Positions 35,562 through 46,720 of a stretch of 64,000 nt of DNA are shown here, piece after piece. This DNA is from Volucella zonaria. Lineage: Eukaryota; Arthropoda; Insecta; Diptera; Syrphidae. The DNA lies in contig OZ014530.1 in the NCBI GenBank assembly GCA_963966105.1, positions 244,393,138 to 244,457,137 of the forward strand, in the 5' to 3' direction. The notes beneath the pieces were generated by a model. It was not told the origin of the DNA and searched no databases. It was given only the letters and a program-made list of their open reading frames with translations. Positions within the stretch are counted from its first letter, which is position 1. Every line of letters starts with the position of its first letter. A program made the position numbers and the translations under genes.

Positions 35562-35789
35562 TATGCAGCTCTAAATTGTCAAAAAGTTAAAAATTACCAA
35601 TTACTCTACTTTGTTTTGGAATTTAGACTTGGGGATCTTGTGTATCGTAGTATGGTTTTAAGTCTTTACAATACCACGTGGGGCGTTCTTTCCTGGTCTA
35701 GTCTGCTAAGACATACTATATGTCTACGGTGTCACTCGTTTAAAGATCGTATAAGAACCTATGAATTTAGGAGCTAGCATGGCTGCATA
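35562..35789. other. Short spacer right of a mariner
   Basis: No motif recognised. It may be the rest of the integrase remnant that the mariner split, but I cannot read it. Confidence 0.3.
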
Positions 35790-36298
35790 ATAATTTGCAG
35801 CATCTGATAAGACAAAGTTTCTTCGCATTTTGAAATTTATTTTGATAAGGAAACTTGAAAAGGCAGAATTTTGCGGCTTTATTCTTAATTGGCTGATATC
35901 TTAAGTCCCAAATAGAACTCAAGGAGTAAAATTTTCGGAAACCAGGATTAACATTCGGTTTCTGAATCTAGGAGCACCTCATGGTTCTGTTTTGAGACCT
36001 ATACGAGAAACAACGTTTATACTAATTCGCTTCGAACAGCGATTGAATTTCAAGGGATTGCTTACTGTGCATACAGTGCCAAAAGTGTGCTGAACTTGAC
36101 TACTGACATCAACTGGCCCCTTAATATATTTAAGATCTGGTTCCCAGACCATAGATTAAGTATAAGCTCTAAAACTAAAATTATGTTTTTCAATTTATCG
36201 GCTGGGCCTAATGTTGAGCTATATTTTCACACATTGCATTATCAATTGTGTTTCAGCTGCAAATTGTCCAACTTTCAGAAGTACTCTTCCTTGCAGTA
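35790..36298 (+). pseudogene. LINE reverse transcriptase scrap
   Basis: Frames show INIRFLNLGAPHGSVLRPI, which resembles the motif B region (GVPQGSxLGPI) with substitutions, then LNLTTDINWPLNIFKIWFPD and HRLSISSKTKIMFFNLSAGP, the region after the catalytic box (xLxLNxxKTxxMxF). The catalytic YADD is lost in between. It ends exactly at the poly(T) start of the next LINE. Confidence 0.68.
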
Positions 36299-36386
36299 AT
36301 TTTTTTTTTTTTTTTTTATAATTGGCGCGCGCTCAGGGGGTTTTTGTACCCTTAAAATGTTCGTACACAGCGCGGGCGAAGGAAAT

Positions 36387-37893
36387 TTAGGGAGGAAGAA
36401 AAGATAGGTACCGATGTACATTGTTTTTAAATGTTTGCAAGTTATAATGACCAGGAAACACAGAGGTCGGCAGGGCATTCCATAAGCGAGTTATACGGCT
36501 TAGGAAAGAATCACGAAATTTTTGAGTACGTCCGAAAATGGGCTTGAGGGTAAACTGATGAGCATTCGTAGCGAGACGGGTGTTACGGTTGAAAGTTTGA
36601 ATGGGCGGAATGCCACTGGCGATTTCAATGGAGCACTGGTGGTGGAAATAGCGATAAAACAAAGTGAGACAGGAGACATTAGGTCGGTGTTCGAGGGTGT
36701 CAATTGATTGACTGATATAGTGTCACCAATGAGTTTTATCGCACGGTTTTGAATCCTATCGAGCAGGTGCAGAGATGTTTTAGGAGCACCTGACCAGATG
36801 TGGGCATTGTACTCCAGTTTTAGGCGGATAAATGCCTTATATATTGTGGCCAGACCAGAGGGGGTAAAATATTTCTTACATCGCTTGAGGAAACCTAGAC
36901 ATTTCGCAGCATTTTTGGTGACATCGAATATGCTGTCATTCCAACGTAAGTTGTCACTGACACACATACCGAGAATGGAAAGTTTATCGGTTTCGCCGAT
37001 GCAAGTGCCATTCATGGGTAATGGCTGGGTATTTGAATTTCGCTTTAATGACAGCAGACAGCATTGAGTTTTGGAAGCATTAAATTCCACTCGGTTGATA
37101 GTTCCCCAATTGGTTATGCTGTTAATGTCGGAATTTAATGAGCTTAACATACGCTGCCGTTGCCGTTCTACAGCCGAAGAGCAGGGACGTGAGTTCAGGA
37201 ACGAATATGAAAAGCAGAGAGAACTGTCGTCAGCAAAGGAGTATATTGGATTAGAAGTAGCAGACAAGAGATCATTAATGAAAACTAAAAGAGTGTCGGA
37301 GACAGAACGGAGCTCTGGGGCACACCAGCATTTATTTTGTGAATATCAGACTTGAAACCGTCCAAGACAACTTGAATTGAACGTTCCGAAAGGTAATTTC
37401 TAATCCATTGAAGAAGAGAGTCATCGATCCCAAGAGCACGCATTTTCGACAAAAGAACCTGATGCCAAACTCTGTCAAATGCCTTAGAAATATCAAGTGC
37501 AACTATCTGGCTTTCACCAAATTGATGTACGCTTTGATTCGACTTTTCGATGAGACATGCCATCAAATTACCAGTGGACCTGTTGCTACGAAAACCATAT
37601 TGCCGGTCATTGAGAAGTTTTCGTGTTTCGAGATATTTCATGAGCTGATGGTTTATCAGCGTTTCCATGACCTTGGAAAGAAGGGACGTAAGTGCAATGG
37701 GTCTGTAGGAGGAGAGAGAAGAAGATTCGCCTTTTTTAGGGACGGGCTGGAGAAACGCTGTTTTCCATCTGCTCGGAAAGAGTCCTAAAGAGTAGGATTG
37801 ATGAAAAAGCTTACGCAGTGGTTTTGCCAGCGTGAAAGAACACCTCTTCAGAAGAAGGGGAGATATACCATCTGGACCAGCGGATTTATGCAT
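36387..37893 (-). pseudogene. LINE ORF2 reverse transcriptase, FADD intact
   Basis: KSAGPDGISPLLLKRCS, YRPIALTSLLSKVMETLI, QYGFRSNRSTGNLMACLI, VALDISKAFDRVWHQVLL (motif A) and GVPQSSVLSPTLF (motif B; usual VPQGSVLSPTLF) lie in the frame 37285-37893. After a shift, IYSFADDSSLCFSYSF at about 37220-37245 keeps both catalytic aspartates. The thumb reads NRVEFNASKTQCCLLSLKRN and the C-terminus FGRTQKFRDSFLSRITRLWN, ALPTSVFPGHYNLQTFK. Only a few frameshifts separate it from an intact domain. Confidence 0.9.
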
Positions 37894-39109
37894 GTTGAAA
37901 TCTTTAGTACTCTTGCTACTACACGAGTGCGAAAGTGGATTCGTCCCATTGTAGATTCGACGCGCTCCAGTGTAGGCGGGGATAAAGCACAGTCTGGGAG
38001 TGTTGAGCTAGCCGCAAAGTGTGCGGCGAGCAGATTGGCCTTGTCCAAAGAGCTGACAGCTGGAATGTCATTGTAAATGAGCGTTGGGATGGAGGATGAG
38101 GCAGAATTTCTGATGTTTTTCACGAACGACCAAAAATTGTTACTGCCTTTGGGACATTGCAGTATTTTTTGCCTCAGGTTTTGGTCGTATTGGAATTTCA
38201 CACGCTTGAGAAGGACGTTGCAGTCATTTCTGACTCGTTTAAACTTTTTTCGGTTTTCCTCTGTAGGGTTGGTCTTGTAGGACCGAAAAAACAATTCTCC
38301 AACCCAGACAGCCTCTTTACAGGAATCTTTTCTCTAACTGTGTGGTGGGTGTACGAGAATTTAGCTGATATGACACAATGGTCCGACGAGCCTAGAGGGG
38401 AGACCACATCAATGCAGTACTTGTCAGGGTGAAAATTTAAAAACAAGTCCAGGGTGTTGGCGGTATGACTATCAACGTCTGGTATGCGTGTGGGCTTATT
38501 TACAAGCTGGGCTAAGTTATTTTCCGCAGCGAAGATCTCAACACACCGTCCTTCGGGTGTTGTCTGTTCAGAATGTCGAAGCCACCCAGAATTGTGTATA
38601 TTGAAATCGCCCGTAATCACGATTTCAGTATGAGTATACAGGGATACAATTCTTTGAATGGAGTCAGACAGCGCATCAAACTCGTGGAAGGTCGAGTTGC
38701 TGTCCAGTTTGGGGCTTCTGTAAATAAAGCAGTAGTGGATAATTTGCTTACGGAGATGGAATTTTAACCACATGAAATTGAATTCCGGATTGAAACAGGG
38801 ACTACATTGTGGTGGAGTTTGGTAAGCTACATCACTACGCACATAAATGGCGAGACCGCGGTGAGAAAATAATAGTGGCACTAGTTCGTAGCCAGGTAGC
38901 TTCAGATCAGAGTGATCTGAGAGGTGTGGTAGGGGATCTACCTGTGTTTCACTAGGTGCCAAAACAGCTGGTCTGTATTTGCAGACGTGGACGTACGCAG
39001 AAAAGTGATTACTTTTTAGTCCGCGTATATTGGCTACGTTCACCTTGAATTCCCTAGTCATAATTAAAAAACAAACACAGTAAAGACAAACACTGACGAC
39101 ACTAAGCAA
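37848..39109 (-). pseudogene. LINE ORF2 endonuclease and linker
   Basis: An open frame of 303 codons begins at 39109. It shows FKVNVANIRGLKSNHFSAYV, VLAPSETQVDP (catalytic glutamate), YVRSDVAYQ, YRSPKLDSNSTFHEFDAL, IVITGDFNIHNSGWL and PLGSSDHCVISAKFS (SDH). A shift near 38280 leads into the linker (37848-38294): NDCNVLLKRVKFQYDQNLRQ, FWSFVKNIRNSASSSIP and DKANLLAAHFAASSTLPD. These are usual CR1/jockey-type segments. Confidence 0.88.
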
Positions 39110-39125
39110 GGCTGCGAAATGAAAA

Positions 39126-40189
39126 TTCTGACGGTGGTTTAGCGAATCAAATTGCTGTAGGTGTTATGCCCTTACAACAATATGAAACAGTGCATAGTGT
39201 TTTTAAATAGTGAATGTAGAATAATTCAAGTATTTAGGTCTCACTAATGACACCATGATGGCCTTCTTGAACCATACATAAGACCTAAAGAGGAAGATTT
39301 TCGGTACTCTCTCAGATATTTGTACTACCGGAAAAATGATTGTTCGAATAAGCTACTTAAAATTATTTAATTTGGCACGGATCCGACTCCATGCTGAATA
39401 AGTAGCGTATTCTCTCCGGATCTGGTTGAAGTTTTTGACAAGAAATACAATTTTAAATCGCGTCACACATTTCCGGCCACCAGACGTAAGAACGAGCCAA
39501 CATTTTCTTAGGTGTTAACTATGCCTAACTGTGAAGCGTGAAGCAAGCACGGTGCGATAACCCCATAATACAGGGTGTCCCAGTTTAGCAGTATAATCCG
39601 GGCATATTCCCGAAGTTCCGCCGAACAAGAAATTGTATGGCCGGGGGGGGTCTATTCTCACTCCATTTCAAGTTACAGCCTATCAAATGGGTGACCTCTA
39701 ATTTGGAGGTGTAACCACTTTAAACGCTATAATTTCTAAATTAGTACAGGTAAAATAATAGTTTGGGCATTTTGGAAAGATAATTTAGTAGTGGATAAAA
39801 GTCTAAAATGCTTTGGGTACATCAGTGCAGCAACAAGTATGTTATGGCTCGTTAAACTCAAAATTATGAAAATTTTGTGTTTCAGTTTTTTAATTAAAAT
39901 GCATTTTTCTTAAAATTTTTACTTGACAAACTTCCTGAAATTTTATGAAATTTTTATCCTTGCAAAATTTCCTAAAAATTATGTTTAGAAACTTTTCTAC
40001 GCACGATCAACAGATTTTGTAGTAAAAGCCATTTTTCGTCAAACAAAAATTTTAAAACAAAATTAATGAGAATAATAAACTAACGTATCTATGAGCAATG
40101 CAATTAACAGTTAATTGTCGAATACGAAAAAAATATCGTAACAAAGTATAACTGATCTATACAATCGACATTTTGCTCTGTACGTATGC
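39126..40189. other. No recognisable gene
   Basis: AT-rich sequence. At 39569 it has TACAGGGTGTCCCAGTTTAG, followed 70 bp later by a G8 run and TCTATTC, an arrangement that recalls 1870-1915. These could be ends of an unidentified element. No coding motif is visible. Confidence 0.45.
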
Positions 40190-40595
40190 TTCGGTATGTC
40201 CAATAGTGCTTCCTGCTATTTTTCCATTACTTCCTCTCGGCTGCTGAAACGCGTTCCCGATGTCGATGTCGATGGTCTGCCACTGCGTTCATCATCTTCG
40301 ACTGACTCACGACCACTTTTAAACTGCTCGTGCTACTGGTAAACGACCGTTTTCTTTAAAGAATCCTTGCCGAAACACTTTTCCAACATTTCCAACGTTC
40401 GCGCACCATTAAATCCGTTTTTTATGCAAAATTTAATACAAGTTCGTTGTTGTAAATTTAAATCCATTTCTAAAATTGTAAAAAATCGCCAACACACACA
40501 TAGATAGATATACTCTTGGCTACGTAACTTTTGCAAATGTAAAGCTACGAGTATGACGCTAAGATTTAGAGGGAATGTAAACAACAGATTTACCT
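40190..40595 (-). pseudogene. Mariner family 2, copy 2, mostly deleted
   Basis: The minus strand begins with the transposase N-terminus (MDLNLQQRTCIKFCIKNGFN, GARTLEMLEKCFGKDSLKKT) and jumps near 40262 to the C-terminal segment that precedes the WIKR region in copy 3. Everything between, including all three catalytic aspartates, is gone. Its 5' flank matches copy 3 up to about 40595. At 40546 it carries TACGAGTA, a 6-bp insertion that copies 1 and 3 lack. Confidence 0.85.
40546..40553. repeat. TACGAGTA octamer: 6-bp insertion at a TA (possible excision footprint)
   Basis: Here AAGCTACGAGTATGACGC replaces AAGCTATGAAGC of the copy near 62840 and AAGCTATGATAA (reverse complement) of the copy near 9010. 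The extra CGAGTA equals CGAG plus a second TA. Confidence 0.6.
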
Positions 40596-40644
40596 TAAAC
40601 TTAAATTATCTCATACCTCCAATGATACAATTATATAAGCTCCT

Positions 40645-41260
40645 ACCACTTGCCTGCAACTTCCGAAAATTCGCTTTTTAGCTCATCAGCTACAACTGAG
40701 TTGTTAAAATTTGCCGAACTTATTTGTGTTAAATCAAAATTAAATGCTCTTAAAAACGTAAGACCAAGAAAAACAGGATTTCTTGTTTCAGTATCAATAG
40801 CAATCATGTATGACCTTCGTGGTACCTCGATAAGTAATTGAAGCATCATACTCACCCAACAACCGAATGCGTTCCCCGCCATAGTTAACATACGGATTAT
40901 GGCATGGTCTAAACGAAACAAAACGAAATTGGAACTAATACGCAAGGAGTCCCAATATCACAAGCAATTTGCGTTTAAACACCGTCAAGAATCACTGGTA
41001 AAAGGGCATGGGAGAAACATTACAAATAGAATTATTAAATAAATCATTATTAAATTCACATAGCGATTTGTTATTAGAATCAGATACGTAATCTATTGTT
41101 TTTTGAACTGAGCGCCCGATCTTTTCACACAATTAATGACATTTGCTGTCTTTATAAAACGTGCTACCCCAAATGCGATAACTTTTTTCTATGTTACTTA
41201 CATTCTGGCTCGTTGGGCATAAATTCCAAAGTCTAATGAATGGAAAAAGTGACATAAAGT
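40645..41260 (-). pseudogene. Gypsy protease end and nucleocapsid remnant
   Basis: GGERIRLLGEYDASITYRGT, in one frame, and NPVFLGLTFLRAFNFDL, in another, match the last strands of a gypsy protease (xLGxxFLxxFxxDL) and its linker to reverse transcriptase. Further upstream on the minus strand, at about 41100-41250, GSTFYKDSKCH and LCEKIGRS resemble a degenerate double zinc knuckle (FHKDSxCxLCxKxGH). Together with the gag at 42690-43640 it appears to be one element split by a DD41D insertion. Confidence 0.6.
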
Positions 41261-41321
41261 GATTCCGAACTCCGATGACACGAATCCTTACGTGCTATTA
41301 TGCTTGTAAATGACACTAATA

Positions 41322-42680
41322 TAGGGTGACCAGATAGCAAAAACAGTTTTTCCAATTGTTATATTTGAGCAGCTATCAAAGGTATCAATGATATCCAGCT
41401 GTCAAAATATTCAGCAAGGCTTGCCATTTCATCATGCATCGTTTTATGCTTGCCGAAAGTGCGGAAATTATTAAGAAATGATATCGAAATTCCGGGTCAG
41501 TTGTAAATACGCAAAGTGAATTTCGTCGAGAGGTCGGTAGTCATCATAACTTCGGTGGGTGGGTGGGTGGCCGTGGCTAAAGTGGTAGTGGACTGGCTTC
41601 CAAATCAGAAGGTTTGGTGTTTGAATCCCAACCACGCCAGAAAAATATAAACTTTTTTCTGTTAACGAAAATCAAGTAACATGAGTAGTTAACTAGAAAT
41701 CAACAACAAGCCAACTCCTATTAAAGCGAAGTAACCACTGAGCCCAAACATCTTTCTTGCCAAAAGACTTAACACTTGAGTGTTAAGTTCCTTAGAAAAA
41801 AAAAAGAATGTGCAGGCAATTCGTGGTACCGTGGAAAAGTTTGAGCGTGAGTATACTCTGTTGGATCTTCAGCTACCAAACAGATAGAGATTGGTGCGAA
41901 CTGAAGAAAACATAGCGGCCAGTATCGGAGAAGACCCAGAAATGTCGATTTGGTGCCGATCAGCTGAATTGCGGTTGGATTTGGGCCTACATCCATATAA
42001 GATTGTGCTGACGTAAAATTGAAGCCGGATGACCATAGGCAAAGCCGTGAGTTCTCTAATTGGGCGCGGAAAATGTTGGACGGAGATCCCGATTTTGGCC
42101 AAAAAATCATATTCTCGGACGAGACCCATTCTTCGCTCAACGGCTAACGACTATGTCAGCAAACAGAATTGGCATTATTGGAGCGAACACAATCCACAAG
42201 TGTTCAGCCAAGCATCAATGCATCCACAACGATTGACTGTTTGGTGCGGTTTATGGCATGGCGTCATCATCAGACCTCATCATCCCTCTGAACTTTGGTT
42301 TCAACAAGATGGTACAACTTCACTTATAGACACGCCTGTTTTGTCGGAATTATATCGAAAATTTCCAAATAAATTGAACTCTACTTTCCCTTGTTCACCA
42401 AGTTCTCCTGACTTGACTGCAACTGGCTTTTTTTTGCGGGGTTATCGAAAGCAGGAGATTTATAAAGAGAAACCCACATAATTGAATGAATTATAGCAAT
42501 CAAACAATAACTGAAGCAATTCCGGCTGCAGGCCTACAATTTTTAAATTATAATTTTTAAAAACCATTAAAAAATATAATAAAATTGAATTATCTTTGTA
42601 ATGAACTAAAAATAAATAAATCATATTAATTGAAAAGGAAAAACGGTTATTTGAGTTTTTTAATGTAGCAACATTCATCT
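41322..42680 (+). pseudogene. DD41D (rosa-type) transposase remnant, copy 2, with SINE insert
   Basis: The left end AGGGTGACCAGATAGC (41324) matches that of the copy at 2707. The N-terminus reads MHRFMLAESAEIIKK, then a stop, and RNSGSVVNTQSEFRREVGSH. A SINE interrupts it at 41557-41808. It goes on with MSIWCRSAELRLDLGLH, IIFSDETHSSLN (first aspartate), HYWSEHNPQVFSQASMHPQR and LWFQQDGTTSL (second). The third part reads PDLTATGFFLRGY, with glycine where the catalytic aspartate is expected. The spacing there is 38, unlike copy 1, and the downstream residues also differ, so the end may come from another relative. Confidence 0.8.
41557..41808 (+). mobile_element. tRNA-derived SINE inserted in a DD41D element
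   Basis: About 250 bp that the sister DD41D copy lacks. It starts with GGGTGGGTGGGTGG and has a pol III A box (TGGCTAAAGTGGTAGTGG at 41574) and a B box (GTGTTTGAATCCC at 41617), spaced as in a tRNA. The head resembles a tRNA down to CCACGCCA, and the body has no tRNA likeness. The tail ends in TTAG followed by an A-run and GAA at 41793-41808. The transposase sequence continues directly on both sides. The target duplication is unclear. A hairpin TTAACACT/AGTGTTAA sits near 41775. Confidence 0.8.
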
Positions 42681-42689
42681 ACCACCATG

Positions 42690-43640
42690 TAAGTATTTAC
42701 AAGTGAGCAGCACCAATTTTTGCTGTTTCTTTGTCTGCTTCCAACAATGCTACTGCTATTTACTTTTTCGCAGATTTTAGTTTCCAAGATCACTGTATTT
42801 TTAAAGCATCTTGAAGTGTTAGTTTCTCATCTTCTTCACACAGCAATTGAGCTTGGCAAACTCACGGATGAATTGATTTTCACCAAATTTGCAATGTAAT
42901 ACAATTTTTTTTATTCTAGCGAACCACTCAGCAACCACTTTCCCCCTCACTTTTAGCAGAGAAATGCAACTTTTTTCTTACATGGTATATACATAAGTTA
43001 ATAAAAGATAAAGTCAAGTATTTTAAAAAAAATATTTTTCCCAGGTAGATTGGCTATCCTTTATTCTACTTTCTCAACTTAAGACTAATAGCAAATAATC
43101 ACTTCAACGTTGTTTCAATTCTAATTATTTAGCTTTCTGCATTTCTGAGCCGAACGTTGAAATATTTCTTAGAAGTATTGTAGTTGTGTACGTGCAATGC
43201 GGTACCGTGAAAATGGAATTCATGGGCAGGTGTATGGTATCATGTTGCTTCTAATTGATTCTTAGAATTCATTCAATGTAAAGTTAAGTTATAGGAGGAA
43301 TATAATGAGAGCTACGAATATTGCACAATCTTTTTTATATGTTTTCCACACGAGTGGTTCAGGACTGCATAAACTGTGTAACATGAAGCTGCACCGATAG
43401 ATATTAGTAATATTGCTTTCTTGGTATTGTCTGAAGTGCAGTTTACTTTACTAAAACGAATGTCCAATTTTGCCTTCCACATACCAAAGGTTTCAATATT
43501 AAGAGAAAATTCCGGAGTACTAGACGTTCGAAACAACGTGACCTCACTATTCGAAACACTCGTGTCATTTGTAATTTTTCTTTTACCAGTCTTTTTAATT
43601 TGTTTTATTTTTATTTTTATTACTTTTTGCAAATTTGTAC
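42690..43640 (-). pseudogene. Gypsy gag (capsid) remnant
   Basis: The frame 43312-43632 reads SLNIETFGMWKAKLDIRFSK and CTSDNTKKAILLISIGAASC, the usual start of a gypsy-like gag (W..KL..RF...N...D..KKA.LL.SIG). Further down, at about 42750-42960, WFARIKKIVLHCKFGENQF and VEEDEKLTLQDALKIQ match the central capsid region. Frames shift between the parts. It reads toward the protease remnant at 40645-41260 with a DD41D element between them. Confidence 0.72.
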
Positions 43641-44499
43641 AATAAACACAAATTATATAAGTATATACATATATGTATTTTCATATATTTTCAATATTGT
43701 TTGGCTGCTGTTAATCCAGGGTAGCCATCGAGAGGTGTCAACTTGGCGATTCCCAGTATTGTAACAGTTTCTACACATTAATTCCACTTACTTTAACCCC
43801 AAGTGGTAACCATCGGGTACTGGTCGATGCCCATCCAGACTCGACTTGCCAATATTATAAACGCGAGTGCTGGCACTATGTATATACGAGACAGCGAATG
43901 AATTCCCCAAATGGAATCAACGGTGAAGTAAAATCCCGGAATGAAACAAATATGTCGTTACATGGGCTACTCCGACATATTCGGAGCTCAGATCGGTAAG
44001 GATTTCCGAAACTTAGTAAGGGTCTTAGAAAATAGATGATGGCGAATGAGGCCTTAACGGACCAACGGTAGCTGTCAGATCTTCGAAAGGGTTATTGATT
44101 TCGGTCTAACCGACCCGTCCTCCTCGGGGTATTTACGAGTATAATGGAACTGGCTCCTCAGGTTGGCGGTTGTGCCATCGGCGTAAGTGCTCGCTCATGA
44201 AAAAAAAATAAAAATAAAAATTGCAAAGTAACAACAAATCTCGGATACAAACGGATCTACTGTTCACAACCCCTGCAAATGAAATAAGGACAATGAACTT
44301 TGAATTTATACGTAGGACCTATCGTCCCTTAATATGTCACGTACAGTCGAACAACAAGCGCAGGCTCCGGACTGCTGCAAAGAAGATGTTACCACCACCA
44401 AGAAATGCAATGGGATGGGCCGGACGGATTTGCTGTTAGAGGCAGACTTATGCAAGAAGTTTCGAGTTTTCGGGATGAGAAGGAACGTCTCGGAGCAAT
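43641..44499. other. No recognisable gene
   Basis: It includes a TATATACATATATGTA palindromic tract near 43660 and TACGAGTA at 44134. The open frame 44221-44439 (72 codons, basic) has no motif I recognise but leads into an RTE-like LINE and may be its lost N-terminus. Confidence 0.4.
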
Positions 44500-44549
44500 C
44501 CATATTAAGGCTTGATTTGCCACCATTAGCCATTATTGCCCGCAAGCCC

Positions 44550-45320
44550 CACAGAGATGAAAGTGGACTACACCAAAGATAGCTTCTACGAGCTCCTTAA
44601 CGAGACTTACGAATAATGCACTAGCTATGATATTAAAATTGTCCTCGGCGATTTGAACATAAGGACTGTAGTAGGACTGTCAGTAGGACTGTCAGAAAGT
44701 GTAGTCTATACGACACCTTCTCCGATAACGGACTCAAGCAAATCGACTTTGCGGCGAGACGAAATACTGTAGTAGCTAGCGCACGGTTACCTCCTCTTAA
44801 TATTCATAAAGCGACTTGGAGATCTCCTGATCAATAGACCAGTATTATGGATGTCCGAGCGTTCCGAGGGACCGACATCGACTCGGATCATTACCTTGCT
44901 GTATCCAAGGTAAGGTTGCCGATATCCCGAATATCGCAAAGGCAAGCTAATACTGTGAGGAAGTTTGACGACGAAAATCTACAATAACAAGAGATCGCCA
45001 AATGCTTTTCCGGTCGAGTCTCTCTTAATTGCTTAAGAAGTCCTATAGCACCAGCCTCAAGTATAGGAGACTAGCGGCAACATTGCCAAAAGGCAATGAG
45101 AAATGCCGCCCCTGATATGCTGGGTTTCACTCGGCCCTGGTTTGACGATGAGTGCCAGCAAGCACATGCATATAAGCTAGATTCATACAAAACGGCGCGG
45201 CACATAAGGATTAAAGCTGCTCACGAGCTCTATGAACAGAAGAAGGGAGAGGAACACCGACTTCTTAGGAGGAAAAAGAAGGAGCATAAGAAGCTCGCGG
45301 TCAACGAAATTGACAGATAG
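44550..45320 (+). pseudogene. RTE-like LINE endonuclease and linker, copy 2
   Basis: DYTKDSFYELLNETYE, DIKIVLGDLNIRT (the GDxN motif), DNGLKQIDFAARRNT, HKATWRSPDQ and GTDIDSDHYLAVSKVRLPIS (SDH) are spread over three frames. The linker frame 45096-45320 reads RPWFDDECQQAHAYKLDSYK and KAAHELYEQKKGEEHRLLRR, like the segment at 22830-22940 in copy 1. Confidence 0.83.
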
Positions 45321-45369
45321 TACTCCATAAATGAGATTCGGAAGTTTTACCAAAATGTAAGAAAAACAA

Positions 45370-46720
45370 GCCATGAACACAAAGCCGGAAGCAAAGGCTG
45401 TAAAGACGAACAAAGGCGCAGTAGAGCCGCAGTCGATGCGCATGATTTGGGAAGACCATTTCTGTAGACTGTATAACGGCGATGACGAACCAAATACCAC
45501 TGTCAGGCAGAAACCTTTCAACCTAGACCATGTAGCCCAACAATTCCATCCATCTGTCCTGGATTAATGGAACACAGCCATATCTAAGCGTGAATCCTAC
45601 AATGCTGCTAGTGTGGACGGCCTAACTGCCGAGCTCTTCAAAGCGGCTGGTCAGGAGCATACACTACCTCATCTCTGAAATATGGTCGGACGAAAGTATG
45701 CCCGATGAATGGAACCTATGCATTGTTTGTCAAATCCTCAACAAAGGAGAGCTTCTGAGCTGCAATTCCTAGAGGCATCAGTCTTCTTCATAAGGCCTAC
45801 AAAATCCTATCTTCCGTATTGTGTGAACGCCTGAAGCCCTTCGTCAACAACTTGATTGGTCCACATCAGTATGTCTTTGTGTCACCATTGACCAAATGTT
45901 CACACTACGGCAAATATTGGAAAAGACCAATGAACTCCAAATAGATATACAACACCTATTCATCGATGCTAGGGCCGCGTATGCCAGCATCTATAGAGAC
46001 GAGGTAGACAGAGGAACGTCTAGTTTTGTCATCCCAGCCAAACTCGTCGCTTTGTGAAGGATGGCGATAGAGAATGCACTCGGCTGCATCAAAATCGGTA
46101 AAGAGCTGTAAGAGAGCTCATGCGATTTTTTTAACAATTCTTGAATGAATAGACCAAAACTCACGCGCCAAAACAATCTTTCAAAATTTCGTCCAATTAC
46201 TCCCATACGCTTATGATATTAACATAATCGGAAAAAAGCTGCGTCATGTCCTTGGCGCTTTCACGAATATTGACACGGAAGCGGCGAAGATGGGTTTAGC
46301 GGTAAATGGCGCCAAGGCAAGGTTATATTGTTAACAAAAAAGGACAACCAACACCAAATTTGAGGTAGTTAAGGACTTTTTCTACTACTCCGCTATCAAT
46401 TCAGACAACAACACCAGCGCTAAGATCTAACGAAGAATAACTAATAAAGAAGAAAATTCTTCGGGAGATTTTCGCTTTCGTCTGCATTGACGGTGAGTGA
46501 AGAGGTGATACAACAATGAACTGTACGTTCTGTACAGCGACATCGACTTAGTCAAAGGAGTGAACGTCCAACGACTAAGGTGGCTGGGTCATGTAGAGTG
46601 GATGGACACCAATGCAAGGGTCCGAAAAATCTTCGAATCCATCCATGAGTGACAGCGCAATAGAGGAAGACCGCAACTCACGTGTCACAGGCAATAGCAA
46701 GGGGAAATCTACCATCTTTG
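45370..46720 (+). pseudogene. RTE-like LINE reverse transcriptase, YAYD box
   Basis: Visible parts are MIWEDHFCRLYNGDDEPN, HLFIDARAAYASIYRDEV (motif A region), SSFVIPAKLVAL and MAIENALGCIKIGKEL. The catalytic box at 46206-46217 reads YAYD where YADD is expected, so the first aspartate is a tyrosine. The C-terminus shows EELAKDRSSTWLETLIG. Frame changes are many. Confidence 0.8.

Larger units (their letters stand above)
36299..39125 (-). mobile_element. LINE, minus strand, fairly complete ORF2 with poly(A)
   Basis: A run of about 19 T at 36300-36318 on the plus strand is the 3' poly(A) tail. From 39109 down, endonuclease, linker, reverse transcriptase and C-terminus follow in order. It is CR1- or jockey-like in motif style. 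No ORF1 is visible upstream of 39109, so it is probably 5' truncated. Its frames are long compared with most of the window, which suggests a younger copy. Confidence 0.88.

Noticed and set aside
37408..38432. Several plus-strand frames of 67-126 codons
   Set aside because: Antisense shadows of the minus-strand LINE.
41566..41640. Possible tRNA gene
   Set aside because: A and B boxes are present, but no full cloverleaf forms and it lies in an insert with an A tail, so a SINE is the better reading.
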